This document shows, piece after piece, positions 48,401 to 55,770 of a stretch of 64,000 nt of DNA (its first letter is position 1; each line of letters opens with the position of its first letter). A program made the position numbers and the translations under genes. The notes below the pieces were generated by a model. It worked only from the letters and a program-made list of their open reading frames with translations. It ran no database searches and had not been told where the DNA came from. This DNA comes from Saprospiraceae bacterium (lineage in GTDB: Bacteria > Bacteroidota > Bacteroidia > Chitinophagales > Saprospiraceae), in contig JADKAS010000016.1 in NCBI GenBank assembly GCA_016715245.1, forward strand, positions 47,081 to 111,080. The letters run 5' to 3'.

Positions 48401-48898
48401 AACTCCCAGCTAACTGTATTGCAGAATGACTTTTATACCAGCCAGGTAAATATTAAAATAATCGAACCTCCTGTTGAAGGGACAATCAAAATAGAAGAGG
48501 GAAGCATTGTCTATTCTTCTTCTTTTAATTCTGCAGAAAATGTCGAATTTATTTATGAAATATGTAGCGATTTTTGTCCTGATCTTTGTTCCCGATCAAC
48601 AGTTTTCGTACAAATCGATGTTGAGAAAGACTGCCGTCCACCCAATATAATCACCCCCAATGAAGATGGAATCAATGATGCTTTTCTCGTGCCTTGCCTG
48701 TTTAATGACCAGTTTCCCGAAAACCGGCTTGTCATTTTTAATGAATGGGGAAATGAAGTGTATTCAGCAAAAAATTACAACAATGACTGGCAAGGTTTAT
48801 ACAACGGAAACCCTCTACCGGCAGGAACATACTTTTATGTACTTGATTTAGGAAATGACACACCGGCTCTTAACGGATTTTTAATTTTGCAAAGATGA
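42473..48898 (+). CDS. Giant T9SS type B sorting-domain surface protein (HYR/Ig-like repeats)
   Basis: 2141 residues. Long N-terminus with the secretion signal near 38-52 ('LLLCFFMFVSVISAQ'). The first half has HYR-like repeats ('DNIGPSLVVPPNVTISC', 'DNIAPAAVNPPLDITVSC', 'TSPQMVCPQNKTFLLPD') and two similar beta-sandwich inserts with 'FNIFDEDSTFIGRTPHTN' and 'FDLLAPDGTTVGSTSVRN'. The second half is a row of Ig-like domains with 'C.G..V.L' and 'Y.WSGP' strands. The C-terminus 'IITPNEDGINDAFLVPC' to 'LPAGTYFYVLDLGN' is a type B (CHU_C) T9SS domain, which pairs with PorP/SprF proteins. Its stop overlaps the porP start by ATGA. Likely an adhesin, possibly SprB-like. Confidence 0.88.
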   Translation: MTKKVFFVAFIIAFLYRFSGKESSCFLCQTRLYFTKFSLLLCFFMFVSVISAQDMTPPVITSPARDTSLPCSNSPVVISTLSAWYNAAGFAAATDDSGSYTFEANLPLNQVISIFLNSSDTLCGNTKNVVVSFTAVDPSGNRSLPTSASFSTIDNIGPSLVVPPNVTISCVTHIRDTLINWIRNKGGYGATDVCSNTLTWTRFQYSISQGNTVLQSGGGFINSGPYPTIPDGICSWKLNINFWVADECGNQTVTFGTTSFNVVDNIAPAAVNPPLDITVSCNNVQPPPTLTFLDGCTRTPSVIYSQTSTQDPDTTKCAHYSYVITRTWIAEDACDNTSTYIQSVKVEDISPPVINAQDTLHFYCSHFIPDSIYYVGVMDNCSPVVSFNVAKTIEVPSCFYRSFIEYSFIDVCGNSDTFLQVIEIESDPILFIKQPENQTFNCSDINNYNVLFSEWITQKAGSEATTTCGELLFFAAVPGSYHPDDQNTWPGTHPGTFDTQVCPSLIEGFVRAEVVDFVFYDTCGHIAIRQAVFGLRDTIAPMVSGCMENITIQLPADNCETSLRIPVAAVSDDCTEANSPVVRTISKPILATDPGNPDSPVHPVDFRIGPYNPSGVFPTGDAEIQLRFRRVDMDDATEYFNIFDEDSTFIGRTPHTNSECGDITMMLTLPQARLSDWLNDGFIELRFVSNPVPGIPRAEINGFCGGSIQTTVSFEIDLTNAVEISYTLGLNEPLSLEGADTVDLNLGAGSHELTFYYKDCALNEATCQMNINVIDVTSPQMVCPQNKTFLLPDNRCNDTISVLLNEIMSTDVCNGNYVYDRKAPLSNEASLITFIYNDITGTHIARNKQFLFDNVIPVQHRDFPVILTLEFNGENNDNNLYFDLLAPDGTTVGSTSVRNDTENCGFTSAQFVIGRNSFNNWILNNQISFTAVPNNVGDGINPCIPIPQNQTTDGISTLRLRLQYNDFAYAYQLSGATTSGLINVAQQKSKEDIFLKAGTTSITLFTGDANGNKGSCSFDIEMKDQTKPVAKCKNAAVNIHPSGIEPTSILVSAIDNGSFDLCSNVFLTLRPDQVSCAQVNSDVTVTLIAEDEGGNKDSCLSLVRIKPFELKPYFSSGLCENDSLKLFANLPPTMTPGAYTFLWNGPNNFEFFVENPTIPDIDESYNGLYTVSVTGFNNCITEGSVIVNVQPLKNPVLTSSAKTFCEGEDIILTATQFSGNVTYEWFEGIAPTGVKIATTSVPDLVLQPLGGVHFYYVIVRGTDCSSSPSGLLKVTAVKKPVAMVEKLFYSVCEGETVQLSSTNTGNDITYFWSGPNFTSNIKTPPPFTNIMSGQQGEYSLVVSRENCDSDTVIATVIVLERPEKPEISSASVFCEGATFSLLVNNVINSDRYEWYLNGQLRFSTLENNLTITNVQPNFEGNWHVVVVKGSCISAPSEQKAIAIDDLLEIGVTNSGPICAGDSVQLQTTFVPNATYTWSGPDLNFQISSVYNPKTLALAGYYSVTITTPTGCQNNAGTTVEIITPPVITALSSDVTPCMDGVKPIIFSPSVFPQNALYMYEWTSTNGFTSNLLQPVINNPMQKDTGVYTLIVYNEGCPSIPFAISVRFFMIPPTPEIIGPQFYCEGDSITLISSIELSGQNPKYFWTTPVFGQQTTNENFIGLGIAASNFTGNYTLIIEENGCSSLLSLPFEMEVRPRPSIPEVSASSPVCFGSDILLTSDFADVEYNWTGPEIFFSNQSMPEIKNVSEKNEGWYVLSVSKNGCTSTLKDSVFVEIEEQIKNPVIVGERFFLCKSSPSFIELCLDPNTINPGSFTTLINVMTGDTVAKFNSLCTMITHLTLGLQTGSNFIYAVVSENGCHSSPSNVVVVELDIAPNVQAASLQGDEVKICEGNTISLESVVGPPQVDLKWTSFNPGLIISDPERISTTISNLQKGNNTIILQFSFRGCVNFSTDTITVIVEGYPESNDDGFTVPYFSNSQLTVLQNDFYTSQVNIKIIEPPVEGTIKIEEGSIVYSSSFNSAENVEFIYEICSDFCPDLCSRSTVFVQIDVEKDCRPPNIITPNEDGINDAFLVPCLFNDQFPENRLVIFNEWGNEVYSAKNYNNDWQGLYNGNPLPAGTYFYVLDLGNDTPALNGFLILQR

Positions 48899-49857
48899 GA
48901 AAAGAGCTTTTAATAGTGATGAGTGTGATCGGATTAGTGCTGATAGGTACTAACGGATTTGGACAGCAACAGCAGATGTATACACAATTTATGTACAATA
49001 AACTCAGTGTAAATCCCGCTTATTCCGGCAATGAAAATTACACAAGTTTTACATTGATGCACAGAAGTCAGTGGATAGGTCTGAAAGGAGCTCCACAGGC
49101 TCAGGTGTTTACCATTAACTTTCCAAGAATTGCCGGTCGTTTGGGTGCAGGCCTCAATTTTGAAAGACAAAGTATAGGCATTACAGAAAAGATTACCTAC
49201 GAAGGGATGTATGCATACAAATTTTCAATGGGTATCGGGACATTAAGTATGGGCATGAATGTTAGCGGGAGATCGTATGTTCAGGACTATACAGATCCCT
49301 CATTATATGCCATTCAGGGAATTCAAAACGACCCATCCATTCCCCTTGACCGGTTTGCGAATCATGTTTTTAATGCGGGTTTTGGAGTTTATTACAATAC
49401 AAAAGTATTTTATGTAGGCGCTTCTGTGCCAAGGATGATACGCAGTGAGCTTGATTTTGACAAAAATAACTTTTTTTCAACCGAAGTAAGGCACTTATAT
49501 GTAATGACAGGGGGTAGTATAGCTTATAAACAGGATTTTAGATTTACACCTCAGGTTTTAATCAGAATGGCCGAAAACAGCCCGTTTACTTTCGATATAA
49601 ATATGATGGCTGTTTATAAAGACAAATACTCCGGTGGCCTTACATATCGGTCAGGAGGTGGTCCGGGGGACTGGGGAGAGTCCATCGGGGTGATAGCAAG
49701 TCTTCAGGTTAATGAAAGGTGGATGACAAGTTTTGCTTATGACTTTACCCTGTCAGATATTCAGACTGTAGACCATGGAAGTGTGGAATTGTGTTTGTTT
49801 TATAATCTTGTACCTAAAAAAATTAAAACGGCTGTAGTTAATCCAAGATATTTTTAA
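48895..49857 (+). CDS. PorP/SprF family type IX secretion membrane protein
   Basis: 320 residues. Signal 'LLIVMSVIGLVLIGTNGFGQ' followed by the PorP/SprF opening 'QMYTQFMYNKLSVNPAYSG' and barrel strands such as 'LGAGLNFERQSIGITEK', 'NAGFGVYYNTKVFYVGAS' and 'YSGGLTYRSGGGPGDW'. Members help type B CTD cargo reach or stay on the cell surface, as SprF does for SprB. Its ATG overlaps the stop of the adhesin gene, which gives strong evidence for that pairing. Confidence 0.94.
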   Translation: MRKELLIVMSVIGLVLIGTNGFGQQQQMYTQFMYNKLSVNPAYSGNENYTSFTLMHRSQWIGLKGAPQAQVFTINFPRIAGRLGAGLNFERQSIGITEKITYEGMYAYKFSMGIGTLSMGMNVSGRSYVQDYTDPSLYAIQGIQNDPSIPLDRFANHVFNAGFGVYYNTKVFYVGASVPRMIRSELDFDKNNFFSTEVRHLYVMTGGSIAYKQDFRFTPQVLIRMAENSPFTFDINMMAVYKDKYSGGLTYRSGGGPGDWGESIGVIASLQVNERWMTSFAYDFTLSDIQTVDHGSVELCLFYNLVPKKIKTAVVNPRYF

Positions 49858-49867
49858 TCAAACAACG

Positions 49868-51604
49868 ATGTTGAGAATTTTTACCATTTTATTGACAATT
49901 TTTATTTTGATGAACGGAGGGGAAACGTTGGGTCAAAGATTTATGTTGAATAAAATTTATTTTGAAGGTATGATTCTCACCAATCAAAAAGAAATAAATA
50001 CAACAGGCCTGGAGACCTTTCCCGGATTGGTAAACGATAGTTTGTATTTTATAAGAAGTATAGATGGCGGAAAGGATTATGAATTGGTGAAAGCAGCATC
50101 AAAAACAAAAGACGGTTGGAAAGGATTGGAAAAGCTGAATGAAGAACTCAATTCGCCATATTTTGAAGGGCCATTTTCTGTAGACAAAAATAGCGGTGTA
50201 TTTTATTTTACAAGATCGGGTTACAATAAGAAAAAAATTTATCGTCAGAACGGAAAACAAAAAGATTCAGTCATCGTCCATCTTGAAATATTTGAATGGA
50301 ATTCCGCAAAAAAAACAAAAAGTAAAAAAGTAAATCTACCCGTCGATAATTATTCTTTCTGTGACCCTGCCGTCTCCCCCAATGGAGAATACATGGTTTT
50401 TTCTTCCGATGTAGCAGGTGGTTTTGGCAAAAGAGATTTGTATATGGTCCGACGTGACGGAGAAAATTGGGTGGGAATAGTCAATCTCGGTAAAGAAATT
50501 AACAGTGGTGAAAATGATGGATTTCCCTTTTTTGCGAGTAATGAAATATTAATTTATGCTTCTAACAGAGAAGGTGGCATAGGTGGGTTTGATTTGTATT
50601 TTGCTACGTTTGAAAACGGCATTTGGTCAAAACCTGTTCTGTTGCCCAAACCTGTCAATTCACCCTATGATGATCTCGGTTTTATAGTATCATCGAATGG
50701 GTATGAAGGTTATCTTGCAAGCAACAGACCGGGAGGTAAAGGGGAAGATGATATTTATAAATGGACTTCTGCACAACCCTTGTGGCAGGAGCGGATTGAA
50801 GAAAAACGGCTTGTTGAAAAGGAAGTTGATATCGATGTTTTTGTTTTTGAAAAATTGACTCTACTTCCTTTTCCTGAAGCAGAAGTCAAAATTACCCCTT
50901 TAAATATTACAGTCCAGGATATTCATCTGGATGATCCTTCGGTGAATATCATGAATGTGGATACTTCCGGTTCAATGTATTTAAAGTGGAACAATATACC
51001 GGATGAAAAAACAACCATTACGATTTTGACCGATGACAAGGGGCGAAAAAATATTAAACTTTATTCAGGACAATATTACAAAATTGAAGTCAATTGTGAT
51101 ATTTGTGAACCAGAAATTATATTTTACAAACCGGCAATTCATGGAAGCCAGCTTAACCTCGCATTACAACCTGTTACATCAGAAGAGGAGGAATCAGAAG
51201 ATAAAAAGGATATTGTAGAAATGGACAAATCAGTTACTTCCGGGGCTGTTTTTGTAATGGAAAATATATACTATTTGTACGACAGTGATAAAATCATCAA
51301 TAAGGGTGAAAATGACCTGGACATCCTTGCTGTCAAAATGGAGGAAAACCAGGATATTGTAGTTTTGCTGGAAGCGCATACCGATAGTCGGGGATCAGAT
51401 TTGTACAATCTTGATTTGTCCATGCGACGAGCCAATACCGCCAAAAACTATCTTATCAGAAAGGGGATTGAAGAAGAAAGAATCAGAACTAAGGGCCTGG
51501 GAGAATCCCGATTGCGCAATCACTGTAAAAATGGTGTTATTTGTACTGAGGAAGATCACCGCTTCAACAGGAGAACTGAAGTAATTGTACTGCCTGAAGA
51601 ATAG
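49868..51604 (+). CDS. OmpA family protein with PD40-type propeller
   Basis: 578 residues. Signal 'ILLTIFILMNGGETLGQ', a beta-propeller of PD40-like repeats (about 60-310: 'FCDPAVSPNGEYMVFSSDVA', 'ILIYASNREGGIGGFDLYF', 'GYLASNRPGGKGEDDIYKW'), a linker with carboxypeptidase-like features, and a C-terminal OmpA domain (about 460-575) with 'NIYYLYDSDKIINKGENDLD' and 'LEAHTDSRGSDLYNLDLSMR'. It anchors to peptidoglycan. Third gene of the adhesin operon, 10 bp after porP; related genes (such as PorE/SprE-associated types) accompany T9SS surface modules. Confidence 0.92.
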   Translation: MLRIFTILLTIFILMNGGETLGQRFMLNKIYFEGMILTNQKEINTTGLETFPGLVNDSLYFIRSIDGGKDYELVKAASKTKDGWKGLEKLNEELNSPYFEGPFSVDKNSGVFYFTRSGYNKKKIYRQNGKQKDSVIVHLEIFEWNSAKKTKSKKVNLPVDNYSFCDPAVSPNGEYMVFSSDVAGGFGKRDLYMVRRDGENWVGIVNLGKEINSGENDGFPFFASNEILIYASNREGGIGGFDLYFATFENGIWSKPVLLPKPVNSPYDDLGFIVSSNGYEGYLASNRPGGKGEDDIYKWTSAQPLWQERIEEKRLVEKEVDIDVFVFEKLTLLPFPEAEVKITPLNITVQDIHLDDPSVNIMNVDTSGSMYLKWNNIPDEKTTITILTDDKGRKNIKLYSGQYYKIEVNCDICEPEIIFYKPAIHGSQLNLALQPVTSEEEESEDKKDIVEMDKSVTSGAVFVMENIYYLYDSDKIINKGENDLDILAVKMEENQDIVVLLEAHTDSRGSDLYNLDLSMRRANTAKNYLIRKGIEEERIRTKGLGESRLRNHCKNGVICTEEDHRFNRRTEVIVLPEE

Positions 51605-52004
51605 AAAATCTATTATCCTGAAAACGGTTGAGGTAATAAATATTTCAGTAGTAATTTCACAATAATTTTAAACAAAAGCAAAGTGCCAATGTGCTCAGGA
51701 AGTATCTTAATTTATGATATTTTTCTTTTTGCATTTTGACAGTAACATGTGCAATACAATTTGTCATTGCCGGGAAAAAATCAAATCCAATTAAAAATAG
51801 TTTCATGTTGCATCCAGGATTTTTATGTATAAAATGAAAATGATAATTGAACACTCAAATTATTGTTTTACAAGGATAAAATTGCAGGTGTGGTTAATAT
51901 TTTAGAAATCTGACGGCAATTATTAATTGAATATACGGTAATAAGATTACTGAGGATGTTTTTTTATTGAAGATGTTATTTAATTTTTATATAGAAATAT
52001 AAAA
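51605..52004. other. 400-bp intergenic region before the Fic gene
   Basis: Very AT-rich; no gene supported. A 65-codon minus frame at 51657-51854 has no recognisable features. No clear terminator for the adhesin operon was found. Confidence 0.4.
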
Positions 52005-52048
52005 TTTGATTATATCGGATAAAGTTATTATCTTTGTAGCCGATATAA
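52005..52048 (+). promoter_or_regulatory. Fic promoter enclosed by an inverted repeat (candidate operator)
   Basis: TTTG (52005-52008), 20-bp spacer, TATCTTTG (52029-52036). Perfect 9-bp half-sites ttatatcgg (52010-52018) and ccgatataa (52040-52048) flank the -7 box, 7 bp before ATG 52055. A regulator bound there would block transcription; the C-terminal winged-helix-like part of the Fic protein is a natural candidate. Confidence 0.6.
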
Positions 52049-52054
52049 TATTTT

Positions 52055-53005
52055 ATGAAATTTGATCCTCGCATTCTGATTAATAATGAATTGGATATAG
52101 TATTAAAAAGGATTTCTTCAAAGAAAAGAATACTGGATTCAAAAAGGCCTTTCCCTGTTTCAGTGGTGGACAGGTTGAGGCAGGATTTTATTACAGAATG
52201 GACATACCATTCCAATAATATAGAAGGAAATACGCTTACAGCATCAGAGACAAAAATGATCCTTGAAGACGGCATTACGGTTGGCGGTAAGACTTTACGG
52301 GAGCATTTTGAAGTGGTTAATCATCAAAAAGCCATTGTTTTTCTTGAAGAATTGGTCAACAATAATATTCCTATGAGATGCATGGATATTCTTACCATAC
52401 ACCGACTTGTAATGACCAATGTTTTGGATGATTTTGCAGGAAGGTTAAGGCCCGGTATGGTCAGGATAATTGGTGCCAATTTTACACCACCTAATGCATC
52501 AAAAGTTTCAGCGCTTCTTGATGATCTTGCTGATTTTGTCGTAAATAATGAAAAAGAGCTGGATCCTGCAGTTTTGGCTACACTTTTTCATCATCGTTTT
52601 GTTTGGATTCATCCATTTAATGATGGCAATGGCCGTACAGTCAGGCTGGCCATGAATCTTATTCTTATGAGAGCGGGATATCCTCCGGCATTTATTCTTG
52701 CACAGGATCGTAAAAAATATATCAACGCACTCAATAATGCCAATACCGGAGACTATCAAAAACTGTTTTTAATGATGTTCCAGGCAATTGAAAGATCACT
52801 AAATTTATATATCAATGCACTGGGTGGAGATTATGAGGATTATGAGCCGATTTCTCATTTAGTTTCTGAAGAAAATTTTCCGTATGGTCAGGAATACCTG
52901 AGCCTGCTGGCCAGGAGAGGCAGGATTGACGCCTATAAAGAAGGCAAAACCTGGCTGACTACCAAATCAGCTGTAGCACAATATCAAAAAGCAAAACTAA
53001 AATAA
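52055..53005 (+). CDS. Fic/DOC family AMPylase with C-terminal HTH-like domain
   Basis: 316 residues. Fic core motif 'HPFNDGNGRTVR' (His186 to Arg197) is intact, so AMP transfer to a target hydroxyl is expected. The inhibitory helix motif [S/T]xxxEGN occurs within the same chain ('HSNNIEGNTLT', Ser53-Glu57-Asn59), which makes this a class II, self-inhibited Fic protein. The C-terminal 45 residues ('YGQEYLSLLARRGRIDAYKE', 'WLTTKSAVAQYQKAK') fit an excisionase/MerR-type helix-turn-helix. An inverted repeat embraces its promoter. No antitoxin gene is adjacent; not a two-gene toxin module. Confidence 0.93.
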   Translation: MKFDPRILINNELDIVLKRISSKKRILDSKRPFPVSVVDRLRQDFITEWTYHSNNIEGNTLTASETKMILEDGITVGGKTLREHFEVVNHQKAIVFLEELVNNNIPMRCMDILTIHRLVMTNVLDDFAGRLRPGMVRIIGANFTPPNASKVSALLDDLADFVVNNEKELDPAVLATLFHHRFVWIHPFNDGNGRTVRLAMNLILMRAGYPPAFILAQDRKKYINALNNANTGDYQKLFLMMFQAIERSLNLYINALGGDYEDYEPISHLVSEENFPYGQEYLSLLARRGRIDAYKEGKTWLTTKSAVAQYQKAKLK

Positions 53006-53111
53006 TGCCGAATCTTATTTTCAGTTTTTATGATTGTGGATTATTAAAATCTTATTTCAGGAAAATTAAAAACCTGTTTGACATGATGAATTTAATAATG
53101 TGACAAGATTT

Positions 53112-53486
53112 TTATTCCTCTTCCTGTAAAGGAGGGTATAACGTTTTGACCTGATTGAACAGGCTATCCACCCTGTACATTTCATCTGTAGTATCATCAA
53201 TATAAAAATGGATCTGCGGTATTCGCCTGATGTGATTTTTAATTCTTGCTGATAACCCTTGCTTCAGGATATGCGTGTGGTTGATGATCTTTTTAAGGAC
53301 TTCCTCTTTATTGTCTGTATTAAAAATACTGAGATATACTTTTGCAATGGACAGGTCAGGTGAAACTTTAACCAATGACACGGATACGAAAGCCTGCCCA
53401 TAAATATAACTGCCTTCCTGCTGAAAGACTGGACTGAAATGCCTTCTCATCATTTCTCCGATCTGTAGTTGTCTTTTGCTATCCAT
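53112..53486 (-). CDS. rbfA: Ribosome-binding factor A
   Basis: 124 residues from ATG 53486; the longer frame to 53642 crosses the recG start and the promoter. KH-like fold: 'KRQLQIGEMMRRHFSPVFQQ' (about 4-23), 'FVSVSLVKVSPDLSIAKVYL' and 'LSARIKNHIRRIPQIHFYID' (about 86-105), ending with 'DDTTDEMYRVDSLF'. It binds the 30S subunit during maturation and cold adaptation. Divergent from recG. Confidence 0.93.
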   Translation of the reverse strand: MDSKRQLQIGEMMRRHFSPVFQQEGSYIYGQAFVSVSLVKVSPDLSIAKVYLSIFNTDNKEEVLKKIINHTHILKQGLSARIKNHIRRIPQIHFYIDDTTDEMYRVDSLFNQVKTLYPPLQEEE

Positions 53487-53507
53487 GTAATATGCCTGAT
53501 TCTTTGG

Positions 53508-53515
53508 CAAAGGTA
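53508..53515 (-). promoter_or_regulatory. -7 box for rbfA
   Basis: Minus-strand TACCTTTG, 22 bp before ATG 53486. Confidence 0.55.
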
Positions 53516-53536
53516 AAAAATTTTGCCTTTTTTCCA

Positions 53537-53544
53537 TAACTTTG
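53537..53544 (+). promoter_or_regulatory. -7 box for recG
   Basis: TAACTTTG, 12 bp before ATG 53557; divergent from the rbfA box 21 bp away. Confidence 0.55.
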
Positions 53545-53556
53545 CGATGAAATAAC

Positions 53557-55683
53557 ATGACTTTGGCTGAAAATGTTACCCATATACTGGATACGCCCAT
53601 TGAATACATCAAGGGTATTGGTCCTGCAAAAGGCGAAGCCATACGCCATGACTTGCAGATTTTTACCCTTGGGGATTTATTATTTACTTATCCTTTTCGT
53701 TATGTAGATAGAACTAAATTTATTGATATCAAGGATATCCGGAATGATAATGATCTCATTCAGATAAAAGGAACCTTACTGTCACTAGAAAAAATCAAAG
53801 GTAAAAACAATCGTTCCCGATTGAATGGTGTCCTCAAAGATGGCTCTGGATTTATTGACCTGGTTTGGTTTCAAAGTGTACAGTGGATAGAAAAAACGCT
53901 TGAGATAGGCCAGGATTACATCGTATTCGGAAGACCGGCGACCTACGGTGGAAAAAAAAACATTGCCCACCCTGAAATGGAACTTGTCTCCGATGTGGTG
54001 ACACAAACTCAAAAAACGTTTGATCCGATTTACAGTTCGACAGAAAAACTGGATGCAAAAGGATTTGACAACAAAGCAAGAAGGAAAATACTAAAAACGA
54101 TAATTCAAAGTCTAAATGTTCAGATCTTACCTGAAAATTTACCGGAGCATATTTTGTCAAAGTTAAATTTGGTATCCAGGCTCCAGGCTATAAAAAATAT
54201 TCATTTCCCTACTTCTGAAGTGGATCGGGATCAGGCAGTAATGCGCATTAAGTTTGAAGAGATTTTCTTTTTTCAGCTGAGAATATTATTGGGAAAAATT
54301 CACAGACAACATAAATACCACTCTCTTCCTTTTACGACCGTGGGAAGCAGTTTTAATGAAATATTTAAAACTTTACCCTATGAGCTTACCAACGCTCAAA
54401 AAAAAGTAATCAAAGAAATAAGGGCGGATCTTGCCAAAACACAGCAAATGAACCGCTTGCTTCAGGGTGATGTAGGCAGCGGCAAAACGGTTGTTGCTCT
54501 CCTGGTGATGGCTATCGCAAGGGACAATGATTTTCAGTCTTGTCTTATGGCACCCACAGAAATTCTTGCGCAACAACATTATTTGTCCATTTCTTCGATG
54601 ACACAAGGCACTAATATCAAGGTGACATTTCTCACAGGAAGTATAAAAGGAAAAGCAAGGGCAGCTATCCTGGAATCATTAGCAAAAGGAGAAACAGACA
54701 TTATTATAGGTACACATGCCCTTATTGAAGATACGGTGGTTTTTTCAAAATTGGGCCTTGCCGTCATAGACGAACAACACAGATTTGGAGTAGCACAAAG
54801 GGCCGGATTGTGGAAAAAAAACAAGGATTTTGCACCGCATGTTTTAGTTATGACGGCGACACCTATTCCAAGGACACTTGCTATGACATTATACGGTGAC
54901 CTCGATGTTTCGGTGATTGATGAGTTGCCGCCGGGCAGAAAAGATATTAAAACGCTCCACCAATATGAATCTTCCCGGCCCCGGGTAATTGAATTTATGC
55001 ATAAGGAGATAGAAAAGGGAAGGCAGATTTATATAGTTTATCCTTTGATTGAAGAGTCAGAAAAACTCGATCTGAAAAATCTGGAAGAAGGGTATGAAAG
55101 ATTATTGACTTACTTTCCTCCACCTCACTTTCAGATCAGTGTAGTACACGGCAGAATGAAAGCCGCTGCAAAGGATTTTGAAATGAATCGTTTTGTCAAA
55201 GGAATAACCCAAATTATGGTCGCTACAACGGTAATCGAAGTGGGTGTAAATGTACCTAATGCTTCTGTGATGATTATTGAGAATACAGAAAGATTTGGAT
55301 TGTCTCAATTACATCAGTTGAGAGGTAGGGTAGGAAGAGGCGCTGAACAATCATTCTGTATCTTAATGTCAGATGTCAAACTCAGTAAGGACGGTAAAGA
55401 AAGAATTAAAACTATGGTGGAAACCAATAACGGATTTGTTATTGCTGAAGCGGATCTGAAGTTGAGAGGACCGGGAGATCTTCAAGGGACACAGCAAAGT
55501 GGCCTTTTGGATTTTAAACTTTTGAATATTTCAGCAGACAGGTCCATCGTTGAAACAGCCAGGTATTTTGCAACTATGATTTTAGAAAATGATCAGCAAC
55601 TTGAAAAAAATGAGCACCAGCCCATCAGAAATTTTCTTGTCATTCTGAAAAAAAAGTACAAGGATTGGGGAAGGATTTCATAA
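53557..55683 (+). CDS. recG: ATP-dependent DNA helicase RecG
   Basis: 708 residues, normal length. N-terminal wedge/OB domain ('DTPIEYIKGIGPAKGEAI', 'LNGVLKDGSGFIDLVWFQ'), then the helicase core: Q-like region 'PYELTNAQKKVIKEI', Walker A 'LQGDVGSGKTVVA' (Gly304 to Thr311), DEQH box 'VIDEQHRFGVAQR' (Asp405), 'MTATPIPRTLAMTLYGDLDV', and motif VI 'GRVGRGAEQSFCIL', ending with the RecG TRG-like part 'DLKLRGPGDLQGTQQSG'. It remodels stalled forks and branched DNA. The start is ATG 53557, 70 bp from the divergent rbfA. Confidence 0.97.
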   Translation: MTLAENVTHILDTPIEYIKGIGPAKGEAIRHDLQIFTLGDLLFTYPFRYVDRTKFIDIKDIRNDNDLIQIKGTLLSLEKIKGKNNRSRLNGVLKDGSGFIDLVWFQSVQWIEKTLEIGQDYIVFGRPATYGGKKNIAHPEMELVSDVVTQTQKTFDPIYSSTEKLDAKGFDNKARRKILKTIIQSLNVQILPENLPEHILSKLNLVSRLQAIKNIHFPTSEVDRDQAVMRIKFEEIFFFQLRILLGKIHRQHKYHSLPFTTVGSSFNEIFKTLPYELTNAQKKVIKEIRADLAKTQQMNRLLQGDVGSGKTVVALLVMAIARDNDFQSCLMAPTEILAQQHYLSISSMTQGTNIKVTFLTGSIKGKARAAILESLAKGETDIIIGTHALIEDTVVFSKLGLAVIDEQHRFGVAQRAGLWKKNKDFAPHVLVMTATPIPRTLAMTLYGDLDVSVIDELPPGRKDIKTLHQYESSRPRVIEFMHKEIEKGRQIYIVYPLIEESEKLDLKNLEEGYERLLTYFPPPHFQISVVHGRMKAAAKDFEMNRFVKGITQIMVATTVIEVGVNVPNASVMIIENTERFGLSQLHQLRGRVGRGAEQSFCILMSDVKLSKDGKERIKTMVETNNGFVIAEADLKLRGPGDLQGTQQSGLLDFKLLNISADRSIVETARYFATMILENDQQLEKNEHQPIRNFLVILKKKYKDWGRIS

Positions 55684-55770
55684 ATTAAATGAGAAATAAA
55701 ACAGAGAACAAGGACTACGAGATTTAAAAATTGTATTTTTATGGAAATAAATAATACAAATGATTTGAAA

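Noticed and set aside
51657..51854. 65-codon minus frame in the gap before the Fic gene
   Set aside because: No recognisable domain, promoter or signal sequence; composition is that of AT-rich non-coding DNA.
52055..53005. Fic toxin-antitoxin pair
   Set aside because: The inhibitory helix is within the same chain and there is no small antitoxin gene beside it.
53487..53642. Longer RbfA start at 53642
   Set aside because: It would overlap recG and cross both promoters; ATG 53486 gives the family length.
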